In this document: one piece after another, positions 38,141-48,796 of the stretch
Numbering within the stretch: the first letter of the stretch is position 1
How the letters are laid out: each line of letters opens with the position of its first letter
Assembly: GCA_905181885.1 (NCBI GenBank)
Contig: CAJIZI010000003.1
Span: forward strand, 427,266 to 491,265
DNA: 64,000 bases
Direction of reading: 5' to 3'
Source of the DNA: an uncultured Gammaproteobacteria bacterium
GTDB lineage: Bacteria > Pseudomonadota > Gammaproteobacteria > Nitrosococcales > Methylophagaceae
The notes under the pieces: generated by a model
What the model was told of the DNA's origin: nothing
Databases searched by the model: none
What the model saw: only the letters and a program-made list of their open reading frames with translations
Position numbers and translations under genes: made by a program

Positions 38141-38635
38141 TTATTGAGACTTCAAACTTTCGAGAACTTTGTTAGTAATATCTACCTTCTCACTAGCATA
38201 GATAACTCCTTGGAAAACGATCAAGTCATACTTTTCTTTTTTAGCAATATCTGTAATAGTTTTAGCTATTTCTTTTTCTAGTTTCCGCAACTCCTCATTT
38301 CGACGAATAGACAGATCTTCACTATATTCATCCTGCAATCGTTTAATGTCACGTTGATCGCTCACTAAAGTACGTTCTTTCAACTTTCTTTCTTCAACAC
38401 TAAATATTGCCCCATCTTTGATTAGCTTTTCTTGTGTAGTCCTTAACGATTTTACTTTTGTTTCTATCGCTTTACTACGTGACGAAAATTCTTTTTCTAG
38501 CCTAGTTAATGCTCTTGTTTTCTGGGGGGACTGCTCCATAACAGCAGCAGCATTTACTACACCAACCTTCAATTCTGCAGCATGAACAGATGTACTGAAA
38601 AGTATTACCCAAGCACATAGCCATATAAACTTCAT
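38141..38635 (-). CDS. skp: Periplasmic chaperone Skp (OmpH family)
   Basis: A 164-residue OmpH protein with signal peptide (VILFSTSVHAAEL) and a long charged helical arm region (residues 40-130, rich in K/E/R) typical of the jellyfish-like trimer that holds unfolded outer-membrane proteins. Start at 38635 (MKFIWLCAW) is chosen; an in-frame start at 38656 would add seven residues. It lies between bamA and lpxD as in most gammaproteobacteria. Confidence 0.92.
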   Translation of the reverse strand: MKFIWLCAWVILFSTSVHAAELKVGVVNAAAVMEQSPQKTRALTRLEKEFSSRSKAIETKVKSLRTTQEKLIKDGAIFSVEERKLKERTLVSDQRDIKRLQDEYSEDLSIRRNEELRKLEKEIAKTITDIAKKEKYDLIVFQGVIYASEKVDITNKVLESLKSQ

Positions 38636-38664
38636 TTTATTCACACTTATCTCCAAACTCTTAT

Positions 38665-40941
38665 TTAAAATGTCGAACCAACAGCAAACTGAAAGACTTC
38701 AGTCTCATCATCTTTTTGCTCGTTAAAGGGTCTTGCAAAACTAATCGAAACTGGTCCAAATGGTGAAATCCAAATAGCCGATAGACCAGCAGAGTATCGT
38801 AGTAGGCCAGCGTCGAAATTCTCATCCTCGTTGTAAACATTACCTGCATCAATGAACCCGCTCAAACGGAAAGATCTAATTTTCTTTTTCACAAAAGGTA
38901 CCGGGAAAATAATTTCGGTACCAGCATTAATTAAAAAATTACCTCCCAGTGATTCATTATTTTCCTTTAGCCCTATGGTATTCGATTTAAAACCTCGAAC
39001 ACTTTTTTGGCCACCTGCATAAAAATTCTGGAAGAAGGGGTAGTTTTCAGTACTTCCATAGGCATCACCATATGCAATTTTACCACCATAAGCTAAAGTT
39101 AAGTCTTCAGTTAAAGGCTCATATCGTCTATCTTCATAATTCAATTTATAATATTGAAGAGACCCCCCTGGTAAGGTTATCATTGTTGAGAGTCGTTGTA
39201 ACTTACCCCTCGTGGGTAATACAGGATTGTTTCTAGTGTTATTTGTCCAAGATAGTACTGCTGAGAAAGTATCATACTCATCACCTTCTGATGCTACGAA
39301 ATCATTATACCTACTTACTGTGCTCACTTTAGGCAAATGTATTAACGTATTTTCATATCCCAACGATAAACTGATCCGGTCATTTTCTGCAATCGGTACC
39401 CCAAAAGTAGTAGACGCGCCATACGTATCGGTAGTAAAGCTCGCAATATTGGCTTCATCAGCATTAGTTTCACTATAAAAGGCACCATATCCTTGGCTAA
39501 TGCCGTCAACTGTAGCGAATGGGTTCGTGTAGCCTATGCTATATGTAGTATTAACATCCCCATTATTAAAGCCGAAACTAATGTGCTTACCACTACCCAT
39601 AAAGTTTTTCTGAGTAAGATTAGCATTTATTACTAAACCATCAGAGTCTGAGAAGCCGACCCCTGCTGATAAATTACCCGAGGATTGTTCTATAACCGTG
39701 AATTCAAGATCAACCTGATCTGAGGTACCGGCGACTGGCGTCATTTCAACATTAACATCTTCAAAATAACCTAGGCGTTGAATAAGCGCCCTGGAATTTT
39801 CTACATCTATCGTAGATATATGAGCTGCTTCTTGTTGACGAAGTTCTCGTCGTACCACTTCATCTCGTGTCTTGCTATTACCAACGATATTAATACGCCT
39901 AACATAAGCCCGTCGGCCCGGATCAACAAAAAATGTCAATGCAACTGAACGTTCTTTTTTGTCAATTTTAGGAACTGCATTAATATTGGCAAAAGCATAA
40001 CCTTCATTACCTAAACGACTAGTTAAATACTCACTGCTCTGTGTCACTTGTTTGCGTGAAAATATTGCACCTTTTTCAATAACGACTAAATTAAAAAGTT
40101 CTTCTTCTTTAACAATCAAATCACCTGCAAGTCTCACTTCTTTTATTCTATACTGCTGGCCTTCTGAAATATTAATAGTAACAAACATCTCTTTTTTATC
40201 ATCAGTAATTGATACCTGTGTTGACTCAACTATGAAGTCTACATAGCCACGGTCTAGGTAAAAAGACCGCAAGCTTTCTAAGTCTGCAGATAGTTTCGGG
40301 CGTGAATACTGATTATCGCGGGTAACAATTGAGAACAGGTTGCCCGTCGTTGATTGAAATTCTAGTAATAAATCTTCTTCTTCATACGAACTATTCCCGA
40401 CGATATTAATATCACCAATCGTCGTCACAGTTCCTTCACCCATTGTGATTAAGATACCAACGCGATTTTCAGGTAATAAAGTAACTTTTGACTCTATTGT
40501 AATTCCATACTTACCCCGACTGAAGTATTGTCTTTGCAATTCTAGTTCAACACGTTCTAGCATCGCCTTATCGTAAACTTGCCCCTCCGAAAATCCAATT
40601 TCGCGAAGTGACCTGGACAAATCTTCACTGCCAAGATCTTTATTCCCAACAAATTCAATACTTGATATCGCTGGGCGCTCACTAACATTGATTATCAAAA
40701 CCCCATCTTCAGCTTCGATACCAACATCATTAAAGTATTTAGATTTGTATAAAGCACGGATAACGCTTTTGGCATCGTTGTCAGTCATTTCATCCCCTGC
40801 TTTCAGAGGAATGTAATTAAAAACAGTACCAGCAGACAGGCGTTGTAAGCCCTCCACACGGATTTCTTTTATTACAAAGCTTTCAGCATAAGCTGTACTA
40901 CTCAGCAACAATAAAATAATAATATTGAGTAATTTAGTCAT
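38665..40941 (-). CDS. bamA: Outer-membrane protein assembly factor BamA
   Basis: A 758-residue Omp85 protein, the central barrel of the BAM complex. It has a signal peptide (LSSTAYAESF), five POTRA domains (for example FVIKEIRVEGLQRLSAGTVF, VTTIGDINIVGNSSY, RRINIVGNSKTRDEVVRREL) over about residues 22-420, and a C-terminal barrel with KSVRGFKSNTIG (the conserved VRGF motif of loop 6) and terminal Phe. Preceded by rseP and followed by skp. Confidence 0.96.
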   Translation of the reverse strand: MTKLLNIIILLLLSSTAYAESFVIKEIRVEGLQRLSAGTVFNYIPLKAGDEMTDNDAKSVIRALYKSKYFNDVGIEAEDGVLIINVSERPAISSIEFVGNKDLGSEDLSRSLREIGFSEGQVYDKAMLERVELELQRQYFSRGKYGITIESKVTLLPENRVGILITMGEGTVTTIGDINIVGNSSYEEEDLLLEFQSTTGNLFSIVTRDNQYSRPKLSADLESLRSFYLDRGYVDFIVESTQVSITDDKKEMFVTINISEGQQYRIKEVRLAGDLIVKEEELFNLVVIEKGAIFSRKQVTQSSEYLTSRLGNEGYAFANINAVPKIDKKERSVALTFFVDPGRRAYVRRINIVGNSKTRDEVVRRELRQQEAAHISTIDVENSRALIQRLGYFEDVNVEMTPVAGTSDQVDLEFTVIEQSSGNLSAGVGFSDSDGLVINANLTQKNFMGSGKHISFGFNNGDVNTTYSIGYTNPFATVDGISQGYGAFYSETNADEANIASFTTDTYGASTTFGVPIAENDRISLSLGYENTLIHLPKVSTVSRYNDFVASEGDEYDTFSAVLSWTNNTRNNPVLPTRGKLQRLSTMITLPGGSLQYYKLNYEDRRYEPLTEDLTLAYGGKIAYGDAYGSTENYPFFQNFYAGGQKSVRGFKSNTIGLKENNESLGGNFLINAGTEIIFPVPFVKKKIRSFRLSGFIDAGNVYNEDENFDAGLLRYSAGLSAIWISPFGPVSISFARPFNEQKDDETEVFQFAVGSTF

Positions 40942-40998
40942 TTCTTTAAATTTGATTAATCTAATGCGAATTCACTCACTAGTGTACCCGTATTATAG

Positions 40999-42345
40999 CT
41001 ATAATCCAAACAGTCTTAATAAGTCATTGAAAAAGGCAAACAGCATTAAAGTTAACAATAAAAAAAGCCCTATTTTATGACAAAGTAATTGAACCTGTTC
41101 TGATAATGGCTTTCCTCTGGCCCACTCAAAAAGATACATTACCAAGTGGCCACCATCTAGTATTGGAATCGGTAATAAATTTAAAATGCCAAGACTAATG
41201 CTAATAATGGCTAAAAAACTAATAAAGGAAACTAAGCCTCTATCAGCAGATGTACTTGCAAATTGGGCAATTCTGATAGGTCCACCTAAGTTTTTGCTCG
41301 ATATATCACCAGCTAATATGCCCACAAAACTTTTTATTGTTATAAAAGATACTTCTCCTGTCATTTTAAATGCTTTAAGCAGACTAGATAATGGTCCAAA
41401 ACGGAGCTCAGCTACTAATTCTGCTGGAACTATCGTGGCACTAACATCAACACCTGCGCCAATAACACCTATTTTTTCTTTTGTTTCTATTGGCATGATT
41501 TGAAGTGTATGTCGCAGACCTTGTCGTTGAATTTCCACATCTAACAATTGATTTGGGCTAGCTCTGATTATTTCAACCCATTGTGCCCAGTGGCTGACAA
41601 GTTGACTATTGGTCGATATGATCAGGTCGCCTACACGCAAACCTCCAACATCCGCTCCATTACCTGCTACAACAGCACCAACGACAGGCTTTAATTGATA
41701 TAAAACAGGCGTCAAACCAAGTTGCTCTAATAAATTTATAGGCTCATCGTCTAGCGCAGTTTGTTGAGGAACTATTAGAGAGCGAAGTTGTTGAAGCCCC
41801 GCTTTCTCAATCGTTAATTCAGCTCTACCACCCACTTTTGCTACTTGAGCTAAAGCATTGCGAAAACTCGCCAAAGTAGGTGTTTCATCACCATTAACAC
41901 TTCGTATCTCATCGCCAGGTAATAATTGTGCATTTTCAGCAGGTGAATTAATTGCCACTTCACTTATAATAGGTTTGATACCCGCAATGCCTATTACAAA
42001 TATAAGCCAATAAGCGAAGACAGCAAACAATAAGTTTGCAATGGGTCCTGCAGATACAATCGCAAATCTAGAGCCCAAGGACTTACGGTTAAAAGCCTGA
42101 CTTAGCTGTTCTTTCGGTACATTACCCTCTCTCTCGTCTAACATTTTGACATAACCACCTAATGGGATCATTGCCAAAACATACTTTGTGCCATCTTGTC
42201 CTGTTTTTTGCCAAAGCGGCTTACCGAAACCGATAGAAAACTTTAGTACTTTGACGCCACAACGTCTAGCTACCCAAAAATGTCCAAACTCATGAACTGC
42301 AATCAGAATTGCCAGAGAGATAATAAAAAAAAAGAGTGACTGCAT
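40999..42345 (-). CDS. rseP: RIP metalloprotease RseP
   Basis: A 448-residue site-2 protease that cleaves RseA to release sigma-E. The zinc motif is HEFGH at residues 18-22 in AVHEFGHFWVARRCGV, with the third ligand in NLLPIPILDGGH at the C-terminal side. Two PDZ domains lie between membrane helices (about 115-290). Position in dxr-rseP-bamA is canonical. Confidence 0.96.
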   Translation of the reverse strand: MQSLFFFIISLAILIAVHEFGHFWVARRCGVKVLKFSIGFGKPLWQKTGQDGTKYVLAMIPLGGYVKMLDEREGNVPKEQLSQAFNRKSLGSRFAIVSAGPIANLLFAVFAYWLIFVIGIAGIKPIISEVAINSPAENAQLLPGDEIRSVNGDETPTLASFRNALAQVAKVGGRAELTIEKAGLQQLRSLIVPQQTALDDEPINLLEQLGLTPVLYQLKPVVGAVVAGNGADVGGLRVGDLIISTNSQLVSHWAQWVEIIRASPNQLLDVEIQRQGLRHTLQIMPIETKEKIGVIGAGVDVSATIVPAELVAELRFGPLSSLLKAFKMTGEVSFITIKSFVGILAGDISSKNLGGPIRIAQFASTSADRGLVSFISFLAIISISLGILNLLPIPILDGGHLVMYLFEWARGKPLSEQVQLLCHKIGLFLLLTLMLFAFFNDLLRLFGL

Positions 42346-42347
42346 AT

Positions 42348-43523
42348 CTAAATAATATACTTATTTGCAAGAGAACGAGCTTCTTTATCATCTGCTAAAA
42401 CTTGTTCTAAACTATCTCCACTGCATGAAGTTTGTTCAGAAAGTACTTGCTCAATAATGATTGGAATATCAGTAAACTTGATACGCTTATTTAAAAAAGC
42501 ATCTACCGCCACTTCATTCGCTGCATTTAAAATTGCTGTCGTTGTTCCTCCTGCCTCCAGCGCCTCATAAGCTAGTGCTAGACACGGGTAATGTTTATGA
42601 TCAGCTTTTGCAAAATCTAATCGTCCTAGGGCAACAAGATCAAGCGGTATCACACCGGAATTAATACGGTTTGGCCATGCTAATGCATTAGCAATAGGAG
42701 TTCTCATATCTGGGTTTCCCATCTGAGCTAGGACTGAACCATCAATATAATCAACCATGGAATGAATAATACTTTGACGATGCAACACAACCTCAATAGA
42801 TTTACTAGACATGCCAAATAGCCAATGTGCTTCAATCACTTCTAAACCTTTATTCATCATTGTAGCTGAGTCGACTGAGATCTTCTCCCCCATTGACCAG
42901 TTAGGGTGTGCAATTGCTTGTTCGGGCGTAACATTTTCAAGATCTTGAAGCTCATAATCCCTAAATGGTCCGCCAGATGCAGTTAAAATAATACGTCTAA
43001 TGCCTTTACCTTCATATTGGTATTGCTGACTTTTTCCTACTGGTAAACACTGCCAAATAGCATTATGTTCACTATCCACCGGTAGAAGTGTCGCACCATT
43101 AGTTGCAATTTCACGCATTAATAATCGCCCGCTCATAACCAAGGCTTCTTTATTTGCTAACAAGATACGTTTGCCTGCTTTCGCTGCAGCTAATATCGGC
43201 AGTAACCCAGCGGCGCCAACGATTGCCGCAACAACATAATCCACTGCTTCGTTGCCAGCTACTTCCTCTAACGCTTGCTCACCAGATAATACCTCTGTCA
43301 ATAAACCAGCCGTTTTAACTCTTAACGAGAGCAGTTCGGCACTACTTTCATCCAACATCACAGCAATCTTTGGCTCAAATTGCTGACACTGCTCAAATAA
43401 TATGTCGACAGAACGATTAGCAGTTAATGCATAGATATTATATTTATCAGGATGTTGCCTTAAAACACTGAGCGCACTTGTGCCAATTGAACCTGTTGAG
43501 CCTAACAAAGTGATAGCTTTCAA
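42348..43523 (-). CDS. dxr: 1-deoxy-D-xylulose 5-phosphate reductoisomerase
   Basis: A 391-residue NADPH enzyme, the second step of the MEP pathway. NADPH motif LLGSTGSIGTSAL at the N-terminus, the substrate/metal segment VPVDSEHNAIWQCL, and the flexible-loop region HPNWSMGEKISVDSATMMNKG are all present. It lies between cdsA and rseP and complements dxs at 9 kb. Confidence 0.96.
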   Translation of the reverse strand: MKAITLLGSTGSIGTSALSVLRQHPDKYNIYALTANRSVDILFEQCQQFEPKIAVMLDESSAELLSLRVKTAGLLTEVLSGEQALEEVAGNEAVDYVVAAIVGAAGLLPILAAAKAGKRILLANKEALVMSGRLLMREIATNGATLLPVDSEHNAIWQCLPVGKSQQYQYEGKGIRRIILTASGGPFRDYELQDLENVTPEQAIAHPNWSMGEKISVDSATMMNKGLEVIEAHWLFGMSSKSIEVVLHRQSIIHSMVDYIDGSVLAQMGNPDMRTPIANALAWPNRINSGVIPLDLVALGRLDFAKADHKHYPCLALAYEALEAGGTTTAILNAANEVAVDAFLNKRIKFTDIPIIIEQVLSEQTSCSGDSLEQVLADDKEARSLANKYII

Positions 43524-43524
43524 A

Positions 43525-44349
43525 CTATAGACCCTCAGTTAGTATCAAACCTGCAACAAAAATTGGAACAGCCGCTATCAAACTATCAATCCTATCTAAA
43601 ACCCCGCCATGGCCTGGTAATAAATTACCACTATCTTTAATGTTATGGCTTCGTTTAAACAGACTTTCAAATAAATCACCCACAATTGACATTGCAACTG
43701 ATGTCAATGTTAATAACAGCCATGTTTGCAGAGACAAGCTCCCTCCTAATCCTATTTCAAAAGCCACTATTGCCCATATAGTAGTTAAGGTTAGTGCGCC
43801 CCATACACCTTCCCATGTTTTATTTGGGCTGACTGCTTTAGCTAGTGCTTTTTTACCCCATTTTTTGCCTACAAAGTACCCCCCCGTATCAGCAAGCCAA
43901 ACTGAAACTAATATATAGACTAACTGTTGTGGGCCCATTTGCGAGTCATGTAAAGAAATAGCTGCTATCCAAAAGGATGCTAAAAGAATTACTGCGCTTG
44001 CAATCCCAAAGCCCGGTTGTCTAAACAATGTAGTCAAATGATTCGGAAGACCATCATTGCCATACTTTATTAGGACAGCTGCTGCTAGTAGCCAAATGAT
44101 CGACGTGATGGATACTATAAAGCCTATGGATAAGTACTGAATACTTATGATAGACAATAAGCATAAACCTGAAACCCATATAAGACGCTTTATAACATCA
44201 TGTACACCGATAATGCCAAACCATTCCCATGCCGCCAACACCGTGATAATTGCTATAAACCATTCTAGCGTTTTAGTTTCCAACAATAAAATGCCCAATA
44301 ATACGAAAGGAATTAATATTGCGGCTGTTATTAATCTTTGCTTAATCAT
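43525..44349 (-). CDS. cdsA: Phosphatidate cytidylyltransferase
   Basis: A 274-residue integral membrane enzyme (about eight helices) making CDP-diacylglycerol. The C-terminal signature SLFKRSHNIKDSGNLLPGHG, with the following GVLDRIDSL, is diagnostic for CdsA. I chose the ATG at 44349 (MIKQRLITAA), 7 bp inside the end of uppS; an in-frame 44358 start is possible. Confidence 0.94.
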   Translation of the reverse strand: MIKQRLITAAILIPFVLLGILLLETKTLEWFIAIITVLAAWEWFGIIGVHDVIKRLIWVSGLCLLSIISIQYLSIGFIVSITSIIWLLAAAVLIKYGNDGLPNHLTTLFRQPGFGIASAVILLASFWIAAISLHDSQMGPQQLVYILVSVWLADTGGYFVGKKWGKKALAKAVSPNKTWEGVWGALTLTTIWAIVAFEIGLGGSLSLQTWLLLTLTSVAMSIVGDLFESLFKRSHNIKDSGNLLPGHGGVLDRIDSLIAAVPIFVAGLILTEGL

Positions 44350-45086
44350 TGTTACCATCTTCTAATTGTTCTGATGTTTTACCAAACCGTCGTTCACGAT
44401 ACGTAAATGACTCAATCGCTAAATCAAGTGACTCTTCGTCAAAGTCTGGCCATAAAGTGTCGGTAAAATAAAATTCTGTATATGCCATTTGCCATAACAT
44501 GAAATTGCTGACTCGTTGTTCACCGCCCGTACGGATGAAAAGGTCTGGGTCTGGGAGTTCAGAAGTTGTCAACCCATTGCTGATCAGATCTTCTGTAATC
44601 TGCTCAGGCATTAATACGCCAGCTTTCACTTTATTTGCCAATACTTGGACAGAGCGTGTTATGTCCCATTGACCGCCATAGTTAGCAGCAATATTAAGTG
44701 TCAAACCTGTATTGTTTTTAGTGAGTGTTTTGACCATCTGTAATTTGCTTTTGAAGGCTCGATGAAAACTTGCTGATATCGCCTATAACTTTTAGTCGCA
44801 CATTATTTTTATCTAGGTGCTTAACCTGTTGTTTTAGCACTAATGCAAATAACCCCATCAACAAACTAACTTCTTTACTTGGACGACGCCAATTTTCACT
44901 ACTGAAAGCAAAAAGGCTTAGTACAAAAATCTGTTTTTCAAAGCAATATTTTACAATTTTTTCGACAGACTTCACTCCAGCACGATGGCCCATAAAACGT
45001 GGCTGATGACGTTGCTTTGCCCACCTACCATTACCATCCATAATAATCGCAATATGCTTTGGAATCAGACGGTTATTCTCAGACAT
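44342..45086 (-). CDS. uppS: Undecaprenyl diphosphate synthase (one frameshift)
   Basis: UppS adds eight IPP to farnesyl diphosphate to make the lipid carrier for peptidoglycan and glycans. The N-terminal part (44718-45086) has HIAIIMDGNGRWAKQRH with the catalytic Asp and SLFAFSSENWRRP; the C-terminal part (44342-44737, other frame) has GLTLNIAANYGGQWDI and the dimer/substrate region DLFIRTGGEQRVSNFM. A one-base shift near 44730 joins them into about 248 residues, the normal length. An essential gene broken by one base argues for sequencing error. Confidence 0.88.
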
Positions 45087-45113
45087 TAATCTTATTACGC
45101 CAGGTATACAACA

Positions 45114-45673
45114 CTAAACTTCCATTAACGCGGCTTCTTTTTGAGCCAAAATAGTGTCAACTTGCTTCATGACACTATCAGTTAACTTTTGAATAGTATC
45201 TCCTGCACCGCGCTCAGCATCTTCAGAAATTTCTTTTTCTTTAAGCAGTTCTTTCAAAGTACTGTTCGCATCACGCCGAATATTACGAATAGCAATGCGA
45301 GCACCTTCAGCATCTGAACGTGCCACTTTTACCAAGGTCACGGCGACGTTCTTCAGTTAAGGGGGGAATAGGAATCCGAATTGTCATACCTGCACTATTT
45401 GGATTTACCCCCAAATCAGAAGCCATAATAGCTTTTTCAACGACCGATAACATTGGTTTTTCCCAAGGTGTAACCGTCAATGTTCTCGAGTCTTCAATTC
45501 CAACATTAGCTACTTGGCTTAATGCAACATCTGAACCATAATAAGGCACTAAAACATGATCTAGAAGACTCGTATGCGCACGGCCAGCACGAATTTTTGC
45601 CATTGCATTATTTAGCGCGGAGACACTTTTTTGCATTCTATCTTCCCGCATCTTTCTTAATATCTTCAATCAT
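45114..45673 (-). CDS. frr: Ribosome recycling factor (two frameshifts)
   Basis: RRF splits post-termination ribosomes with EF-G. Pieces in order are [10 protein letters not shown] from 45673, [39 protein letters not shown], and [20 protein letters not shown] to 45114. Shifts occur near 45652 (one extra A in GCGGGAAGATAG) and near 45335. Repair gives about 185 residues, as in E. coli. It belongs to tsf-pyrH-frr-uppS. Because RRF is essential, sequencing error is likely. Confidence 0.87.
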
Positions 45674-45721
45674 CTTTTACATTCCTAACTAGATTTTATG
45701 TCACTAACCTTGCTTGGCTTT

Positions 45722-46447
45722 TTATTTCACAAGCGTACCAATCTCTTCGCCATAAACAATTTTCGTTAAATTACCTGTTTCATGAACATCAAAAATCCTT
45801 AAGGGCATTTTGTGTTCTTGACACATAACAACTGCTGTAGTGTCCATGACAGCTAGGCGTTTATTAATGACTTCATCATAAGTCAACTCGTTATAACGGA
45901 CAGCATCCAAGTTAGTCTTTGGATCAGCACTGTATACACCATCCACTTGAGTGGCTTTTAATAATAAGTCTGCACCAATTTCAACTGCGCGGAGACTAGC
46001 AGCCGAATCTGTTGTAAAAAAAGGGTTACCTGTTCCTGCAGCAAAGATCACGACACGACCTTTTTCCAGATGTCGAATCGCACGGCGACGTAGGTAGTCT
46101 TCACAAACTTCATTGATCCGAATTGCAGACATTACCCGACAAAAACGGTCATGACGCTCTATCGCATCTTGTAAAGCCAAAGCATTCATTACGGTTGCTA
46201 ACATCCCCATATGATCGGCACTTACGCGATCCATACCATTAGCTGCTAATCCAGCACCACGGAATATATTGCCACCACCAATAACAATACCAAGCTCAAC
46301 ACCATCGGCACTAAGCTCTGCTATTTCTTTTGCAAAACGAGAAATAACCCCAGGTTCAATGCCATAATCAGCACCACCCATCAATGCTTCACCACTTAAT
46401 TTAAGTAGGATCCGCTTATAACGTGGTTTTTTTCCCGTTTTTGACAT
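45722..46447 (-). CDS. pyrH: Uridylate kinase
   Basis: A 241-residue amino-acid-kinase fold UMP kinase. Motifs include [40 protein letters not shown] (nucleotide/UMP binding), and the C-terminal EEIGT tail. It phosphorylates UMP to UDP. It lies 3 bp after tsf and 48 bp before frr. Confidence 0.96.
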   Translation of the reverse strand: MSKTGKKPRYKRILLKLSGEALMGGADYGIEPGVISRFAKEIAELSADGVELGIVIGGGNIFRGAGLAANGMDRVSADHMGMLATVMNALALQDAIERHDRFCRVMSAIRINEVCEDYLRRRAIRHLEKGRVVIFAAGTGNPFFTTDSAASLRAVEIGADLLLKATQVDGVYSADPKTNLDAVRYNELTYDEVINKRLAVMDTTAVVMCQEHKMPLRIFDVHETGNLTKIVYGEEIGTLVK

Positions 46448-46450
46448 TGC

Positions 46451-47335
46451 TTAGTTTCCTCTAGCTTGCGCCATCACTTCTTCAGCAAAATTATCTTCTT
46501 TTTTCTCAATGCCTTCACCGACTTCATAGAAAGCAATATCATTGACTTTAGCACTCGATCGAGACAATAGTTTTTCAACTGTGACATCTGGATCTTTAAC
46601 AAATCCTTGCCCTAACAAACTAATTTCATTAACAAACTTTTTCATTCGACCATCAACCATTTTTTCAATTATAGCTTCTGGCTTACCACTTTCACGTGCT
46701 TGTGTTATTACAATATCACGTTCTTTCTCTAACAATTCGGCAGGTAACTCTGCTGCTGAAATAGCTTGTGGCCTACTTGCTGCAATATGCATAGCAATAT
46801 CTTTCGCCAAAGCTTTATCACCGCCAGTTAATTTGACCATGCTTCCCATACTTTCACCATGACGGTATGAACCAAGAACACCATCATTTGTAGACATCAA
46901 AGTAAACCGGCGAACCTGAATATTCTCACCAATTTTTGCAATTAAAGTTTGGCGGACGGTATCTACACTCTCCCCTGCATCATTCAATGTCAAGGCCATC
47001 AGTGCTTTAACGTCTGCAGGCTGTACTTCTAATGCTTTTTTTGACACTTGGCCAACAAACCCAATAAAATCCTCCGCTTTTGCCACAAAATCTGTTTCTG
47101 AATTAATTTCAAGCATTACCGCACGTTTACCATCAGCACTTATTTCGATTGCAATCACACCTTCAGCTGCAACCCTGTCAGACTTTTTATCGGCTTTAGC
47201 TAAACCAGATTTACGCATTGCTTCTATTGCTAGATCAATATCGCCATTCGACGCTACTAATGCTTTTTTACATTCCATCATACCTGAGCCTGTTCGCTCA
47301 CGAAGTTCTTTTACTAATGCAGCTGTAATTGCCAT
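46451..47335 (-). CDS. tsf: Elongation factor Ts
   Basis: A 294-residue EF-Ts, the nucleotide exchange factor for EF-Tu. The N-terminal [18 protein letters not shown] and the core [14 protein letters not shown] (with the conserved TDF motif for EF-Tu contact) are clear. I use the ATG at 47335 ([10 protein letters not shown]), although an upstream in-frame ATG at 47350 exists. It follows rpsB after an intergenic hairpin. Confidence 0.95.
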   Translation of the reverse strand: MAITAALVKELRERTGSGMMECKKALVASNGDIDLAIEAMRKSGLAKADKKSDRVAAEGVIAIEISADGKRAVMLEINSETDFVAKAEDFIGFVGQVSKKALEVQPADVKALMALTLNDAGESVDTVRQTLIAKIGENIQVRRFTLMSTNDGVLGSYRHGESMGSMVKLTGGDKALAKDIAMHIAASRPQAISAAELPAELLEKERDIVITQARESGKPEAIIEKMVDGRMKKFVNEISLLGQGFVKDPDVTVEKLLSRSSAKVNDIAFYEVGEGIEKKEDNFAEEVMAQARGN

Positions 47336-47409
47336 TTTTCTACCCTTCATTCAACTCGTTTTAGAACGTCTATGCTGGTTACGATATCAAATCTAACCAT
47401 ACAAACAAT

Positions 47410-47436
47410 ACAGGCCCGCTAAACTAGCGAGCCTGT
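47410..47436 (-). terminator. rpsB-tsf intergenic hairpin, attenuator-like
   Basis: ACAGGC-CGCTA and TAGCG-GCCTGT arms pair over 11 bp with one mismatch and a 3-nt loop (AAC), 20 bp after the rpsB stop. On the - strand it is followed by ATTGTTTGTATGG. It probably reduces read-through into tsf, as in other rpsB-tsf operons, rather than fully terminating. Confidence 0.6.
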
Positions 47437-47456
47437 CTCTATACTTTACGCTAAAG

Positions 47457-48488
47457 CTACTCTGCAGCCGCTTCTGGTTTTTTTGCTGCTTTTGATTCTG
47501 CTTTTGTTTCTTTTGCAGCTGCTGCTTTCGGAGCTGCTTTTGCTTTTGGAGCTGCTGCTTTTGGAGCTGCTTTTGTTTCTTTTGCAGCTGCTGCTTTTCG
47601 GAGCTGCTTTTGCTTTTGGTTCAGCTTTAGCTTTTGGAGCTGCTTTAGCTTTTGGTTGCAGCTTCTGCTTTTGGTGCTGCTTTAGCTTTTGGTGCTAGCT
47701 TTAGCTTTTGGTGCTGCTTTTACTTTTGGTGCAATTTTTACAGGGGTTTCCGCTTCTAAAGATTCCTCAGCTACCATCGACTCTTCTTCAACATCTCCAG
47801 TTGCTACGGATGCTCGACCTTCTAAAATCGCATCTGCCACACTTATAGTATAAAGTTTGATAGCACGCATTGAATCATCATTACCTGGGATGACATAGTC
47901 AACGCCATCGGGGTTGCTATTACTATCAACAATTGCGACGACAGGAATTCCAAGGTTATTGGCCTCCTTGATTGCGATACGCTCATGATCAACGTCAATC
48001 ACAAATAACGCGTCAGGCAGGCCACCCATTTTTCTTATGCCACCAATACTCTTTTCCAATTTTTCTTGTTCACGTGTCAGTGTCAAGATCTCTTTCTTTT
48101 TAAGACCTTCCAGTTGACCTGATTCAATCATTACTTGAATTGCATCTAAACGCTTGATTGATTGGCGAACTGTCTGGTAGTTAGTCAACATACCACCTAA
48201 CCAACGTCGGTTAACATAAGGCATGCCAGCACGTTCTGCATCTTCACGAATAGCATCTTGCGCCGCACGTTTTGTGCCAACGAAGAGGACTCTTCCTTTC
48301 TTAGATGCTAGTTTACCGATGAAATTTAATGCATCATTAAACATCGGTAAGCTTTGCTCTAAGTTTATGATATGTATGTTATTGCGCTTGCCAAAAATGA
48401 ATGGGCCCATTTTCGGGTTCCAATAACGGGTTTGGTGACCAAAGTGAACGCCTGCTTCTAGCATTTGGCGCATTGTTGTTTTTGCCAT
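47457..48488 (-). CDS. rpsB: 30S ribosomal protein S2 with long repetitive C-terminal tail (frameshifts in tail)
   Basis: The first about 240 residues are standard S2 ([64 protein letters not shown]). Then comes an Ala/Lys/Pro-rich tail of repeats like [10 protein letters not shown]. The open frame stops at 47682, but with three one-base corrections in the low-complexity tract the tail continues to a TAG at 47457 (ending PEAAAE), adding about 75 residues. The errors sit in repeats, which favours misreads. The tail could bind RNA or be disordered. It is the promoter-proximal gene of the rpsB-tsf operon. Confidence 0.85.
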
Positions 48489-48796
48489 TTTTATAAAACC
48501 TTTATTAGTAAATTGGGGTTAAACCTCCACACACCCCAAGTATCGACTAGCGTAAACTGGCGCCAGCACCCCGAAACTTGTGTCGGTGCATGTGTGATTT
48601 TTGCCTAAATAGGCGCGGATTTTATACCATAAACTAGCTCTAAAGACAACTTATATGTGTCTTTACACGACAGTTAATGTTCAAAATTGACAATCTAGAA
48701 TGCCTTAAAAAATCAATTTCTGGTTGTTTAGGTTGTTTTACGGCAAAATAAAGGTTAATTAAGTATTTAAATTAATGCACTAGGAAATATTCAATC
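48489..48796. other. 308-bp divergent region: rpsB promoter/leader and map upstream
   Basis: On the - strand the rpsB promoter lies at 48621-48649 and a leader of roughly 125 nt with a GC-rich segment (48540-48615) precedes rpsB. In E. coli S2 represses its own operon through such a leader; the sequence here suggests, but does not prove, the same. On the + strand, map begins at 48797; a TTGACA at 48687 lacks a good -10. Confidence 0.55.
48621..48649 (-). promoter_or_regulatory. Sigma-70 promoter of rpsB
   Basis: Read on the - strand: TTGTCT (-35), 17-bp spacer, TATAAA (-10). It points toward rpsB, whose ATG is about 130 bp away, and is followed by a GC-rich start region (TCCGCGCC), as seen in stringently controlled ribosomal promoters. 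Confidence 0.65.

Noticed and set aside
47483..47698. Leucine-rich + strand open frame
   Set aside because: It is the antisense of the Ala/Lys-rich rpsB tail; its hydrophobic look is an artefact of the GCT/AAA repeats.
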